Below are positions 43,334 through 52,892 of a stretch of DNA of 59,450 nucleotides, in pieces. The stretch is from Virgibacillus salarius (GTDB taxonomy: Bacteria > Bacillota > Bacilli > Bacillales > Amphibacillaceae). The stretch's first letter is position 1. Each line of letters opens with the position of its first letter. The notes under the pieces were generated by a model, which worked only from the letters and a program-made list of their open reading frames with translations, had not been told where the DNA came from and did no database searches. The stretch is taken from contig NZ_BAAACY010000054.1 in NCBI RefSeq assembly GCF_039521925.1, positions 1-59,450 of the forward strand, written 5' to 3'. The translations under genes were made by a program, and so were the position numbers.

Positions 43334-43394
43334 CATAAAAAAACACTCTCCTTTAGCGATTTAGTGTACAAGCTGTTTGCGTAAAGGAGAGAGT
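43334..43394 (-). terminator. Terminator after the SDR gene
   Basis: On the minus strand ACTCTCTCCTTTA pairs with TAAAGGAGAGTG across a 26-base loop and is followed by TTTTTTT. Confidence 0.85.
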
Positions 43395-43414
43395 CGTAGG
43401 CCTTAAAGATAGGC

Positions 43415-44173
43415 TTATAATGTTAATCCACCATCGACAACAACAATGGAGCCAGTCATATAGCTTGCTTTATCAGATGCTAAGAAGGTAACCATTTCGG
43501 CAAGCTCATTTGGTTCAGCATAACGCCCCATTCTCATATTTGATATTTCCTTAGGAACGTAACCATCTTTTTCGAACTGATCTGCAACACTAGCTGTTAG
43601 CGCTGTTTGTACACCACCTGGGCAAATACCATTGATTCGAATTCCTTTATTAGCATATTCTAATGCAGCGCCTTTCGTTAGACCAATGACGGCATGCTTG
43701 CTAGCAGAATAAACAGCCACACTGTGCTCTGGACGAACTCCAGCTGTAGAAGCAGTATTAATGATCGAGCCACTTCCCTGTTTTTCCATTACCTTTAATA
43801 CATATTGTAATCCGAGAAATACACCTTTTACATTAACCGACATAATGCGATCATACTCTGCTTCTTCTACCTTTGTAAAAGGAGCAAACTTTTGGATAAT
43901 CCCTGCATTATTAAAAAATATATCAATACGTCCGTATACTTCCATAGCCTGATTAACATAATTCTGTACATCTTCGTTTTTGGAAACATCTGCTTGGACG
44001 AAAATACCTTCTCCACCTTGTTCTTGTACACGTTTTAAGGTTTCATTCCCTGTTTCTTGGTTAAAGTCAACTAGTACAACCTTTGCACCGTGATTAGCTA
44101 GCTTTAGACTACTTGCTCTACCAATACCACTGCCAGCACCAGTAATTACAGCAACTTTGTGTGCTAATTCCAT
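43415..44173 (-). CDS. Short-chain dehydrogenase/reductase
   Basis: 252 residues, classical SDR. Cofactor motif TGAGSGIG, structural NNAG, catalytic Ser (NTASTAG), Tyr-x3-Lys (YSASKHAVIG), and the PGGVQTALT tail. Asp at VVLVDFN suggests NAD preference. The alcohol or sugar substrate is unknown. GGGGGAAAT precedes ATG 44173. It is divergent from the AraC-family gene, which may control it. Confidence 0.9.
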   Translation of the reverse strand: MELAHKVAVITGAGSGIGRASSLKLANHGAKVVLVDFNQETGNETLKRVQEQGGEGIFVQADVSKNEDVQNYVNQAMEVYGRIDIFFNNAGIIQKFAPFTKVEEAEYDRIMSVNVKGVFLGLQYVLKVMEKQGSGSIINTASTAGVRPEHSVAVYSASKHAVIGLTKGAALEYANKGIRINGICPGGVQTALTASVADQFEKDGYVPKEISNMRMGRYAEPNELAEMVTFLASDKASYMTGSIVVVDGGLTL

Positions 44174-44283
44174 CCTTATTTCCCCCTTTAATAGATCTTC
44201 AACTATTATTTTAGACGATGTATATCATCAAAGATTGTATTTACGTAAGAAAAATAGTATTTTTCTCTTATAAAGACTAAAAA

Positions 44284-44297
44284 TATAAGCGCTTACA
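44284..44297 (+). promoter_or_regulatory. cre-like palindrome
   Basis: TATAAGCGCTTACA matches the CcpA site pattern TGWAANCGNTNWCA at all but one defined base. It sits in the SDR-AraC divergent region, 21 bp before the AraC start, so it could give carbon-catabolite control. Confidence 0.55.
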
Positions 44298-44317
44298 TAT
44301 GAAATGAGGAAGTAATT

Positions 44318-45565
44318 ATGAAATCTTTAAAAGAACATGTGAAATATACGTGTCAGCTTATCTCGGAAGCCCACCGAATACCAGTGTATTATGTCAATGC
44401 AAACGGGGATCTTGAATACGAATTTGCGAAAGCAGAACTACAAAAAAATCCATTTTATCGTCCAATAAAAGAACAATTAAGTATTTTCTGCGGTTCAGGT
44501 AACCTAGCGGATTTCCCTCTGTTTTTTTCCAATTCCTTCTTACATTTTTTTATGATCAAGGTTCATCAGGAGAATGTTTCTTTGGGGAAAATTATTGTTG
44601 GTCCTACCATAGAAACAGAAATGTCCGAAAAACAAATAACACAGATAATGGATCTTTTTAAAGGGTACGAAAATAAAAGAAACCTGATTGATTATTACAG
44701 AACTGTTGCTGTTATACCGAGGGAGCAATTATTAGCGATTAGCAAAGAAGTTTATTATATGATTTATCAAAAGCGATTAGAAAAAACATTGGTTAAACAA
44801 CGAAATAGCATATTGGAACCAAAAGATATGCAAATAGAAAATGCAGATCTTGAGCTTTCGAAAGGTAGAAGGGATTTTATTTTTCCTTCTAACCTTTACT
44901 ACGAGCGCGTATTATTGAAACATATAACTAATGGTCGGATTGACAAGCTAGCTGACATCACCGATTACTCGATTGTCGGAGAAGCGGCGTTGGGTATTTT
45001 GTCTAAGCGAAGCCGATTACAAAGTGAGAAAAATTTAATGATAACAGCAATCGCACTTATTTGCAGGGCTGCCATAAAGGGAGGACTAAATGAGGAAACA
45101 GCTTTTACCTTAAGTGACTTCTATATCCAACAGCTTGAAGAATTAAGAAGCTTGCAAGAAATATTGAACTTAGTAAAAGAAGTTATATACGATTTTACGA
45201 AACGCGTACACCAATTACATAAACAAAAATATTCTGCACCAATAACAGCTTGTCTGCACTATATTTATAACAATCTTTATAATGATATCTCGCTAGTGAA
45301 TTTGTCTAGGCTTTGTCATTTAAGTTCAAATTACCTATCGTCAATATTTAAAAAGGAAGTAGGGATGTCGATTCGTGCGTATATCCAGAAGCAGCGAATC
45401 GACGAAGCGAAAAAACTAATTATATTAACTAATTACGCCATTTCTGACATAGCCAATTGGCTAAATTTTACAGACCAAAGCTATTTTATTAAGGTTTTTA
45501 AAAAACATACTGGGATGACCCCTAAGCAATTTAAACATAATCATCCGCAAGAAGGGAGAAAATAG
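44318..45565 (+). CDS. AraC-family transcriptional regulator
   Basis: 415 residues. The C-terminal 100 residues are two helix-turn-helices (DISLVNLSRLCHLSSNYLSS, then RIDEAKKLIILTNYAISDIA and NFTDQSYFIKVFKKHTGMTP). The N-terminal 300 residues form an unrecognised sensor, with a GAF/PAS-like beginning (HRIPVYYVNANGDLEYEF). The inducer is unknown. It is divergent from the SDR gene, the likeliest target. Confidence 0.85.
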   Translation: MKSLKEHVKYTCQLISEAHRIPVYYVNANGDLEYEFAKAELQKNPFYRPIKEQLSIFCGSGNLADFPLFFSNSFLHFFMIKVHQENVSLGKIIVGPTIETEMSEKQITQIMDLFKGYENKRNLIDYYRTVAVIPREQLLAISKEVYYMIYQKRLEKTLVKQRNSILEPKDMQIENADLELSKGRRDFIFPSNLYYERVLLKHITNGRIDKLADITDYSIVGEAALGILSKRSRLQSEKNLMITAIALICRAAIKGGLNEETAFTLSDFYIQQLEELRSLQEILNLVKEVIYDFTKRVHQLHKQKYSAPITACLHYIYNNLYNDISLVNLSRLCHLSSNYLSSIFKKEVGMSIRAYIQKQRIDEAKKLIILTNYAISDIANWLNFTDQSYFIKVFKKHTGMTPKQFKHNHPQEGRK

Positions 45566-45694
45566 GGTGATATTTTATTAGTGCATAAGCCTTTGATCTG
45601 CCCGCGAATCAATTTTATCGAGTTGGCAGCAGATCATTATTTACGAACAATCAATAATGGCATGTGTTCATGATGAGAACCTAATTTAAAACAG

Positions 45695-46342
45695 CTACAC
45701 TTTCTTTAATACGGCTCTAAAGCAATTTAATTCCTGCCAAATTCTAGAAACAATCGCATCGTCAGGTTTAGATAAAGTATAGTAATCATAAAATGTTAGC
45801 CCGGTGATATCGATAATTTTAGTAAGTGTCTCGATGGAGATCGTCGGATAATCGAAGGTAAAGATCATTTGACCGTCGTCCTTTAATACGCGTTTAAGTT
45901 CTAAAAAGGATTTAATACTATCTTCTTGGCTTAGGTGCTCTAATACGGAGATGCAGAAGACCTTATCAAAAAGCTTATCCTCATAGGGAAGCTGGGTCAA
46001 TGAACAGCATTGGATGTCTATATTCTGAAGAAAAGCATCTATCTCCTGTTGTTCCACGTTCCGCGGATAAGTTGACACTGCATCATGCAGGATGGCTTCT
46101 TTTGATAAAATGCGCTGGTCTATATCGCATGCATAGACGGATCGACATACGTTTGCTAAATAGAATTTTAATGGATGGGCAATCCCACATGCTGCATCTA
46201 GTACCGTATCTTTTTCATGAGCAAACTGTTTTACCCATTCATATTCATAAAATCTAGTTTCCCAAGTATTTGGCAGTGGAAAGATAAATTCGCGAGAGGA
46301 AGGATCAGTAATACGAAAAAATCGAGAGTGTGTATAATCCAC
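45695..46342 (-). CDS. SAM-dependent methyltransferase, class I
   Basis: 215 residues. Motif I is VLDAACGIAHPLKFY, followed by VYACDID, then LFDKVFCISVLEHLSQEDSI and KRVLKDDGQMIFTFDYP. The substrate is unknown. GGAGAATTAG precedes the start. Monocistronic in appearance. Confidence 0.85.
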   Translation of the reverse strand: MDYTHSRFFRITDPSSREFIFPLPNTWETRFYEYEWVKQFAHEKDTVLDAACGIAHPLKFYLANVCRSVYACDIDQRILSKEAILHDAVSTYPRNVEQQEIDAFLQNIDIQCCSLTQLPYEDKLFDKVFCISVLEHLSQEDSIKSFLELKRVLKDDGQMIFTFDYPTISIETLTKIIDITGLTFYDYYTLSKPDDAIVSRIWQELNCFRAVLKKV

Positions 46343-46545
46343 TAGTCTAATTCTCCTTTATAATTTATGATCATTCGTTTCATCAGTATATGTAGGAGAT
46401 AAAGAGATTGCTTTAATAAAATGAAAAACAGGCTCTCGGAATTTCAAGCGAGGAGTGGTTGTATGAATATACATTTAAGAAGGAAAAACATGATTTTGTG
46501 AGAAAATACTAAGAAACACAATTACTTAAGAGAGGAGCAAAAACA

Positions 46546-47031
46546 TTGGTGTCATTATCCCTAATATCTCAAGAAGAAAAGCAAATTCTTTATAATTTAT
46601 ATTCTCTCTATTTACATGATCTTTCTAGCTTTACAAATGATTTAGATATATCGGCAGATGGTTCATTTGCATATGATTCTTTTGATTTGATCTGGGAGAC
46701 GGATGGCTTAACACCATATTTCCTTAAAGACAGCGAAAAAATTGTTGGGTTCTTACTCCTATTAGAAAGGCCTTTTTTAAAAAAAGATTATGATTATAGT
46801 ATTAATGATATTTTTATGTTAAGGAAGTTTAGAGGTCAAGGGATTGCAATTTTGCTATTAAAGGAGCTGTTTAAGCAGAAAAGAGGGAAATACGTTGTAG
46901 CTGAATTAGCTAAGAATAAACCTGCTGTTTCATTTTGGAGAAAGGCTTATCAGAAGCTAAATATCAACTTTGAAGAAAAGAAGCAAGTGATTGATAATGA
47001 AGTATGCTTCGTACAGACTTTTCGAGTTTAA
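46546..47031 (+). CDS. GNAT-family N-acetyltransferase
   Basis: 161 residues. The acetyl-CoA site is FRGQGIAILLLKELF, followed by the NKPAVSFWRKAY end of the fold. Start is TTG 46546 or GTG 46549, behind AGAGGAG. Substrate unknown. Confidence 0.85.
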   Translation: MVSLSLISQEEKQILYNLYSLYLHDLSSFTNDLDISADGSFAYDSFDLIWETDGLTPYFLKDSEKIVGFLLLLERPFLKKDYDYSINDIFMLRKFRGQGIAILLLKELFKQKRGKYVVAELAKNKPAVSFWRKAYQKLNINFEEKKQVIDNEVCFVQTFRV

Positions 47032-47390
47032 GGAAGATTGTGATTGGAGTAATGTATCGTTATTATCCTATAGAATAGAAGGATTATGGAAGAAGGTTTT
47101 ATGCATAAGGATTCGTAGATTATGGTTATCTACGGAGAAGATGTAATTAACCATAGAATAATAGTTTTTAAGTTCTGGATGTTGTTTAGAAGAAATGGGA
47201 AACAAAAAATATATGCTTGCGATATATACTAATATAAATGGGTTATCAATACTGGTAACCTATTTATTTCTAATTCTAAAATTAGGGCAGCCAAAAAAAA
47301 CCATTATTAAAATTGTAAAAGACGACATAATAGAGAAAATGCTATCTTTCCTAACAAAAACAAATAAACATAAAAACCAAATACTATTCC

Positions 47391-47495
47391 TCAGTAAATG
47401 TCCAATGGGTTCAAAGGCCATTAGGTTATACCCTTGTGGTATGAGCAATCAGTTGGGGATAAACAAAATCCCCTCTGATTGAAGTTTCACTTTAT
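47391..47495 (+). repeat. Repeat family A, 5'-truncated copy
   Basis: TCAGTAAATGTCCAATGGGT, GGCCATTAGGTTATACCC, 3' hairpin CAATCAGTTGGGGAT with ATCCCCTCTGATTG, and the end GAAGTTTCACTTTAT. Compared with AATCCG/CGGATT elsewhere, both arms changed (AATCAG/CTGATT). It ends 1-2 bases before the XRE stop codon. Confidence 0.85.
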
Positions 47496-47496
47496 G

Positions 47497-47691
47497 TTAT
47501 TGCTTTGTAAAGTAGTCAATGCTGACGCTGAAATATTCTGAAAGTAATTGTAATTTTTGGATACTAGGTATGCTATGGTTTGCTTCATAACGTTGAACTT
47601 GTCTGGTGCTAACGTTTAATACTTTAGCTAGATCCGTTTGTTTCAAATTGTTTTCTTCTCGGATGTTCTTCAATTTACTTCCAATATTCAT
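47497..47691 (-). CDS. XRE-family HTH regulator
   Basis: 64 residues, a stand-alone helix-turn-helix: KLKNIREENNLKQTDLAKVL, NVSTRQVQRYEANHSIPSIQ, LLSEYFSVSIDYFTK. ATG 47691 has AAAGGAGAAC upstream; the longer frame is leader. It is divergent from the LPXTG adhesin gene and separated from it by two inverted repeats, so it probably regulates both. Confidence 0.9.
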   Translation of the reverse strand: MNIGSKLKNIREENNLKQTDLAKVLNVSTRQVQRYEANHSIPSIQKLQLLSEYFSVSIDYFTKQ

Positions 47692-47713
47692 AGATGTGTT
47701 CTCCTTTTTCGCA

Positions 47714-47769
47714 TTGACGCGACATATAACGTCAGGTAAAATGTAAGCAATAAACGACATTATATGTCG
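47714..47769 (+). promoter_or_regulatory. Adhesin promoter with operator pair
   Basis: TTGACG (47714-47719), 17 bases, TAAAAT (47737-47742) is a good sigma-A promoter towards the adhesin. Two related palindromes, CGACATATAACGTC (47720-47733, in the spacer) and CGACATTATATGTCG (47755-47769, at the start point), are the likely sites of the divergent XRE protein. Confidence 0.65.
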
Positions 47770-47925
47770 TGTTGGGTTTGATTGTTTATATTTATCTATA
47801 AATATAGATGAGACAATCCAGACTTTCAATGAGTATGTTTAATTTTATTTCGGTAAGTGAGGTGGTAATTTTAAGTAATTATCTTAGATTGCAGCTAAAA
47901 ATACACCTCAGGGGGATTGTAAAAA

Positions 47926-49704
47926 TTGAATGTATTAAAATCAAGCAAATTTATTACAATTACAGTAATTCTCACATTAATTTTAAGCTTGCTTTATACC
48001 ACTATTTTTTTAATCGATACTGCTAGTGCAAATGATTCTCCGAGATACAAAACGTTTTTTAGTTTAGACAGAGGTAATATTACATATGATGATGGCAGAC
48101 CACCATCTATTGGCTATGTTGATCGAATAACAGAAAATAATCCACTTGGTGGTGCGATTCTGGGTACGCGCTTCAAAGTTGATGAAAATGGTGTTATTGT
48201 TTATTGCCTGAATTGGGATTTAGATTCTCCATTGTTAGAAAAGGATGGAGGAAACGAGTATAAGAAGACATCTGAACGTTTAACTAAAGAAGAATACACT
48301 GCTATGGTCTATGCATATGGCAACGACCAAGATATTACGAATGAATATACAATCAACGGGAAAAAGCTGACAGAAGATCAACGTTATTATGTTTCTCAAG
48401 TAGCGCTGTACATTGTCTCTCATGATATGAATAGTAAAAATATTACGATCGATTCTTTAATTAAACACACTCGTGGTGAGATAGATCATGAGATTTCTGA
48501 GGAATTATATAAAATTATTGAGAAACACGTGGATTATATTGAGAACAATTTACTTGATGTTCCAGCAGAAGAAGATTTACATATTAAACTTGAAGGGCAA
48601 GCAAACAAACTTGTACAGAATGGAACATATTTCGAATCAGATGTTTTACAGCTAAAAGTCAATAATCAAAATGCTAAAGTGGTTTTTACAAAGAAAAACC
48701 TTTACAACGCATATTTTGTTGATCTTGAAGGTAATACTGTAACGGATGATTATATATTAGATGGGAATGCGTTTAAGATTCGTTTGAACGCAAAGGATAT
48801 TGAGGAAAAAGGGAAAATTGAACTAGCTTTTAAAGCTACTACAGATATTGAAAATGTCTATAAATATGAACCACGCTACCAAGATAGTGACAAGCGTGGA
48901 CAGGGTGTAGATGGAGAAAAGCTACAACGAATAACATGGATGGAAACGGATACAAAGGAAGCTAATGTAAGTGTTTCTATCAATTATGACATTGTAAAGG
49001 GAGACCTTGTTATTCATAAAACGGATGTCGGGACAGGTGAATCACTTGAAGGAGCAACCTTTGAAATAAAGGATGAAAAAGGTAATATTGTCTCTACCAT
49101 GACAACGAATAAACAAGGATTGGCAATAACAGAAGGTTTAACTTTCGGGAAATACACATACCAAGAGATAGAAGCGCCAGCTGGTTATGTGCTTGATGAA
49201 AATATATACGAGATTGCGGTCTTAGAAAACGGGGAAGTTACAGCTGAAATAACAAATGACATCATCCGTGGGAACTTTGAGCTAAACAAAGTAGATGAAA
49301 AGACTAATGAACCACTAGAAGGAGCAACGTTTGAAATTAAAGATGTAGAGGGGAATCATATTTCTACGGTAACAACGAATAAACAAGGATTAGCAATGGT
49401 GGAAGGCTTGCCTTTTGGGAAGTACACATATCAAGAAGTAGAAGCACCAGAGGGTTATGAAATTGACCAAACCGTTTACGAGTTTGCCATAGAAGAAAAC
49501 GGCAAAACTGTAAACGTTACCATGAAGAACAATGCTAAGAAAGCAAGTACTAACGAACAGCAATCAAAAGAAGCTCCGAAAAAATTACCAAAAACAGGAG
49601 ATAAAACGAACACGATAAATTATATGTTAGGTAGTCTTTTCCTAGCGGCAGCAGTTATACTCGCAAGGTTGGTACGTAAAAAAGAAAACAATGAATCAAA
49701 TTAG
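47926..49704 (+). CDS. LPXTG surface protein with thioester and two CnaB domains
   Basis: 592 residues. After a signal peptide (to about residue 35) comes a thioester domain: Cys 94 in VIVYCLNWDL and Gln 158 in YYVSQVALYIV are placed to form the internal Cys-Gln thioester that binds host or surface amines. A middle beta domain follows, then two CnaB (SpaA-type) repeats of about 85 residues (GDLVIHKTD..YQEIEAPAGY and GNFELNKVD..YQEVEAPEGY) with Lys and Glu for isopeptide bonds. The end is the sorting signal LPKTG, a membrane segment and RKKENN. TTG start behind GGGGGA. It is a wall-anchored adhesin; the sortase gene lies downstream. Confidence 0.9.
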   Translation: MNVLKSSKFITITVILTLILSLLYTTIFLIDTASANDSPRYKTFFSLDRGNITYDDGRPPSIGYVDRITENNPLGGAILGTRFKVDENGVIVYCLNWDLDSPLLEKDGGNEYKKTSERLTKEEYTAMVYAYGNDQDITNEYTINGKKLTEDQRYYVSQVALYIVSHDMNSKNITIDSLIKHTRGEIDHEISEELYKIIEKHVDYIENNLLDVPAEEDLHIKLEGQANKLVQNGTYFESDVLQLKVNNQNAKVVFTKKNLYNAYFVDLEGNTVTDDYILDGNAFKIRLNAKDIEEKGKIELAFKATTDIENVYKYEPRYQDSDKRGQGVDGEKLQRITWMETDTKEANVSVSINYDIVKGDLVIHKTDVGTGESLEGATFEIKDEKGNIVSTMTTNKQGLAITEGLTFGKYTYQEIEAPAGYVLDENIYEIAVLENGEVTAEITNDIIRGNFELNKVDEKTNEPLEGATFEIKDVEGNHISTVTTNKQGLAMVEGLPFGKYTYQEVEAPEGYEIDQTVYEFAIEENGKTVNVTMKNNAKKASTNEQQSKEAPKKLPKTGDKTNTINYMLGSLFLAAAVILARLVRKKENNESN

Positions 49705-49730
49705 GATATTCCAGCTGTATAAGAAGAGGG

Positions 49731-49963
49731 TTGGGGAGTAACTAAAACAGTCTAATGTAAAGCAAATAATGCATGATGCTATTTGGGGAATGTACGTAGA
49801 CACTTTGAAATTGAAGAACGCTTTTTCTGCATGTGATGTATCGTTGCCGAAGCCTTCCTTGTCTTGCACGAGTATAGGCAACGACGAGACCTCATAGTGT
49901 CAGCACGAGAATGCTAACCCGCCCCCCAACGGAAAGCGAAGTAGCTTCGTTACACGAACCATC
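49731..49963 (+). repeat. Repeat family D copy
   Basis: AGTAACTAAAAC, CGCTTTTTCTGCATGTGATG and GGAAAGCGAAGTAGCTTCGT..ACACGAACCATC align in order with 54985-55226. No coding potential. It is followed directly by a full repeat A copy. Confidence 0.6.
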
Positions 49964-49964
49964 A

Positions 49965-50135
49965 TTTATCCCACATATAACTGTCAGTAATCCCCCCACT
50001 TCAAGCAATATAGTGAAATGGGGGGGACTGCCAGTAAATGACCGATTGGTTCCAATTCCTTTAGGTCATACCCTTGTGGACCGAACAATCGGTGGGGGAT
50101 AAACTAAACCACTACTGGTTGAAGTTGCACTTTAT
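49965..50135 (+). repeat. Repeat family A, full long copy
   Basis: TTTATCCCACATATAACTG to GTTGAAGTTGCACTTTAT. CCGATTG pairs perfectly with CAATCGG here, and the 3' hairpin (ATCGGTGGGGG with CCACTACTGGTT) is imperfect. It lies between the adhesin and sortase genes. Confidence 0.85.
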
Positions 50136-50203
50136 AGTTGTTTGCTCTTTGTTAGATTAAGATACGTTTGTCTCCGCCTGCTTTTAAGGAGTAGATCGAG
50201 CAA

Positions 50204-50869
50204 ATGAAAAAGGTAACAGTTTTCATAATCATTTTATTTACTTTAATTGGTATAACTTTTTTTGTGTCTCCATATCTAAAAGAATACGTAATGAATAAGA
50301 AAATTAATAAAGTAGTTGCAGAAATTAAAAAATCTGATAGTGAAACGTTGAAGGATAATAGGGAGAAGAAGCAAAAGGAAGAAGAAATTATTGACTTACC
50401 GTCTGAATATGATGTTTTAAAGAATATTAATTATACAGGGAACCCAGTTGCATATTTGTTCATTCCTTCTACCGAGTTAGAACTTCCCATTTTTAGTACA
50501 GTTAATAATAACAATCTTCTAATGGGAGCAGGCGAAATGAAGAAATATGATGATCTGGGAAAAGGTAATTATGCACTGGCAGGGCATCGAATGAAGGAAA
50601 AGGGCTTGTTATTTCATGATGTAGCTCGTTTGTCTATTCATGATGTAATATATGTAACCGATCTAGATAAAGTATATAAATATGTCATTAACCGTGTAAG
50701 AAAGGTCGATGAAAAAGATTACTTTATTATCGATGATAATGGAAAAGATGAAATTACACTGATCACTTGCGATATTCCGAGTAAACCAGAAAGTAGAGTT
50801 GTAGCTAGTGGAGATCTTGTTGAAGTGTTTGATTATGGAACTAAAGATTTAAAATCCGTTAGAAAATAA
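50204..50869 (+). CDS. Sortase (class A-like)
   Basis: 221 residues. An N-terminal membrane anchor is followed by a basic linker and the sortase barrel. The catalytic His is in NYALAGHRM, the Cys in ITLITCDIPS, and the Arg in PESRVVASG. It cleaves LPXTG-type signals and joins the protein to the wall; the substrate is most likely the adhesin encoded upstream. A weak ribosome binding site, AAGGAG, is 16 bases away. Confidence 0.9.
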   Translation: MKKVTVFIIILFTLIGITFFVSPYLKEYVMNKKINKVVAEIKKSDSETLKDNREKKQKEEEIIDLPSEYDVLKNINYTGNPVAYLFIPSTELELPIFSTVNNNNLLMGAGEMKKYDDLGKGNYALAGHRMKEKGLLFHDVARLSIHDVIYVTDLDKVYKYVINRVRKVDEKDYFIIDDNGKDEITLITCDIPSKPESRVVASGDLVEVFDYGTKDLKSVRK

Positions 50870-50938
50870 GACAAAGTAAGTGGGTTCAGCTCATGAAGAG
50901 GCTGCTCCATTATTGAGGTAGGGGAAGCATTTAGTAAG

Positions 50939-50969
50939 AAGAGGGCTGTCTTCTAGGACGGCCCTCTTT
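50939..50969. terminator. Terminator between sortase and metalloprotease
   Basis: GAGGGCTGTC-TTCTA-GGACGGCCCTC then TTTG, with AAGA on the other side. It can end both convergent transcripts. Confidence 0.8.
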
Positions 50970-50980
50970 GAACTTGGTTA

Positions 50981-51787
50981 TTATTGACCATACCATTGTT
51001 TGTTATTTTGAATTTGTGCATGGTGCTCTGGGTGCCAATAGTCGACGGAATATGCGTAATCATAGTTCATAATACAGCGTATTCCACTGCCCTGCGGGTC
51101 ATGGCCTAGTCCATAGTTGTGGGAAAACTCATGCTGTGCAGCTTTTGAAGTGTTCGTTATTCCTTGATCTAAGTTAACACTATATGCTGTTCCTGGAGCT
51201 GAATTATATACGTATGCAATTCCTCCCGCATCAAAGTTTGCATCTTTAGTAAATCCAGTTACAAAATCATAAGGTTCGTTAGACCAGTCTCTTTGTAAAT
51301 CCGCCAAAATTTGTTCGCTACTTCCACCTTGTGATGTCCAGCTTGCTACCGCTTGTACTTCAAAGTCAATTCCATGATCACGAATAAATGCATCATCTGT
51401 ATTCTCTATAATTTGTTGGACACGATCTTGCCAATCGCTATAGGCTGCTCGGTACTCCTCATCGGCTACTGCAAGTACAGTTACTGTCTTTGTTGCCTGT
51501 GGTTGTAACTCTCCCCTCTCTTTATACTTGTTTGTAGAGGTAGTTTTCTTCGTTGTTTTGACCTTTTTCACATTACCGTTTTCATCTAATACGTTCACTT
51601 TAGTCGATTGTTCAATTTTGGCTGGCCCTTGTTCTGGTGCAAATTCTTTCGCTTTTGGTAGTGTTTCAATATAAGTAGATGTTGCTGCTGACTGATCATG
51701 GTGTTGATGCTGTTCAGCTAATCCTGTAGTGGGTATTGCCAAAAGTGTTAAGATAAGAATAAGTGCAATAGAAGAAATTCTTTTCAT
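50981..51787 (-). CDS. Secreted zinc metalloprotease (metzincin)
   Basis: 268 residues. Signal peptide (ISSIALILILTLLAIPTTGL) then His-rich stretch (EQHQHHDQ), a propeptide-like Lys/Thr-rich part and the catalytic domain. The zinc site is complete: QHEFSHNYGLGHD (HExxHxxGxxHD), with a Met-turn in CIMNYDYAY. A signal and no anchor indicate secretion. It resembles small zinc-dependent proteases of Bacillus; the substrate is unknown. AGAGGATA precedes ATG 51787. Confidence 0.85.
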   Translation of the reverse strand: MKRISSIALILILTLLAIPTTGLAEQHQHHDQSAATSTYIETLPKAKEFAPEQGPAKIEQSTKVNVLDENGNVKKVKTTKKTTSTNKYKERGELQPQATKTVTVLAVADEEYRAAYSDWQDRVQQIIENTDDAFIRDHGIDFEVQAVASWTSQGGSSEQILADLQRDWSNEPYDFVTGFTKDANFDAGGIAYVYNSAPGTAYSVNLDQGITNTSKAAQHEFSHNYGLGHDPQGSGIRCIMNYDYAYSVDYWHPEHHAQIQNNKQWYGQ

Positions 51788-51963
51788 GTATATCCTCTCC
51801 CTTTTTGGTTGTTATTTTCTGATTTCGTGAAATATTCGTAATATCCTTCTAATTATTGTAAAAACAGGAATTATTACCTAAAAAATGGCTGTTTTTAGGT
51901 ATAAGGACTAGAATAATAGTGGTAGTTTAATAGATAATTTTAGTAAATGAAACTAGTCTAGTA

Positions 51964-52752
51964 GTGCATATTGATTTACGTCATTATTACAATGATCGTG
52001 AAAAATTATATTGGGGAGATAAGCAGATGAATTTGTATAATACAATTAAAAATGAAAAAGAATATTGGCTTGTTGATCAAGTCAAACAGGAAGGTATATC
52101 CACAGAAGCTTATATGGAAATGTTTCAAAAGCTATTAGGAGAATGGCAGGAGGGAAACATTGGTTATATTTCCGTACTGATGGATGAAGTGCACGAGCAA
52201 GAATTAAAGCAGCTTGGCTTTACGAAAATCTCCACAATTGTCGAGTATACAAGAACGTTGGAGGACATTCCGATTTTAGATGGTGAGATACAAGCTTATT
52301 CGCTATCAGAGAGTAATATGAGTGATCAAGTTTTTGCTAGCCTTTATCAAGCTTGTCGGTCAGGCTCGGCGAATAAAAACAAACAGCAGACGATTGAACA
52401 GATCATGCAATCCTTACACCATGAATTGGGAGCTCATTGGCGTGATCACTGTTTTTATTTTACGTCTAATAATGAAAAACTTGGTATAGCTATTCCTCAC
52501 ATTGAGATGGGTACAGCTGATGAAGGGAGGATGTTTTACTTTGGTGTTGTACCAGAATGGAGGGGAAAAGGCTATGGTGCTAAACTACATCTTCATACTC
52601 TATCATTGTTAAAACTATTCCATGCTACGTATTATGTTGGTAGTACAGATGAAGCTAATACGAACATGATAGCAATCTTTAAACGAAATGGCTGTATGCT
52701 TAGAGATCGAAAAGGTATTTATCGATTGGAGAATAAAATAAATGCTGAGTAG
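51964..52752 (+). CDS. GNAT-family N-acetyltransferase
   Basis: 262 residues from GTG 51964 or 241 from ATG 52027, which has GGGGAGAT upstream and may be the true start. The acetyl-CoA motif is GVVPEWRGKGYGAKLHLHTL, and the fold ends with EANTNMIAIFKRNGCML. A weakly similar first half (LDHEQELKQLGFTK-like) suggests a double GNAT fold with only the C-terminal one active. Substrate unknown. Confidence 0.8.
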   Translation: MHIDLRHYYNDREKLYWGDKQMNLYNTIKNEKEYWLVDQVKQEGISTEAYMEMFQKLLGEWQEGNIGYISVLMDEVHEQELKQLGFTKISTIVEYTRTLEDIPILDGEIQAYSLSESNMSDQVFASLYQACRSGSANKNKQQTIEQIMQSLHHELGAHWRDHCFYFTSNNEKLGIAIPHIEMGTADEGRMFYFGVVPEWRGKGYGAKLHLHTLSLLKLFHATYYVGSTDEANTNMIAIFKRNGCMLRDRKGIYRLENKINAE

Positions 52753-52844
52753 CATCGCTTTTCAGCAAAGGCTGCTACCTGGATTTGTATGGTTGATTAA
52801 TCGAAGCTTATGCAAAGTGGGTAGTAATGATAGTAGAACATGCA

Positions 52845-52892
52845 CCATCAGTGAGGGATGATCGAAATTACCTCACTGATGGAAGGTTCACG
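52845..52892. terminator. Repeat A 3' hairpin between convergent genes
   Basis: CCATCAGTGAGG and CCTCACTGATGG pair perfectly, followed by AAGGTTCAC, the 3' tail of family A. Compared with 17061-17122 (CCATCCGTGG/CCACGGATGG), two positions have changed in both arms. The LysR stop codon lies in the tail. Confidence 0.75.

Noticed and set aside
47195..47482. 95-codon open frame between the GNAT gene and the XRE gene
   Set aside because: No ribosome binding site, no recognisable domain, and its last third is repeat family A sequence read as protein.
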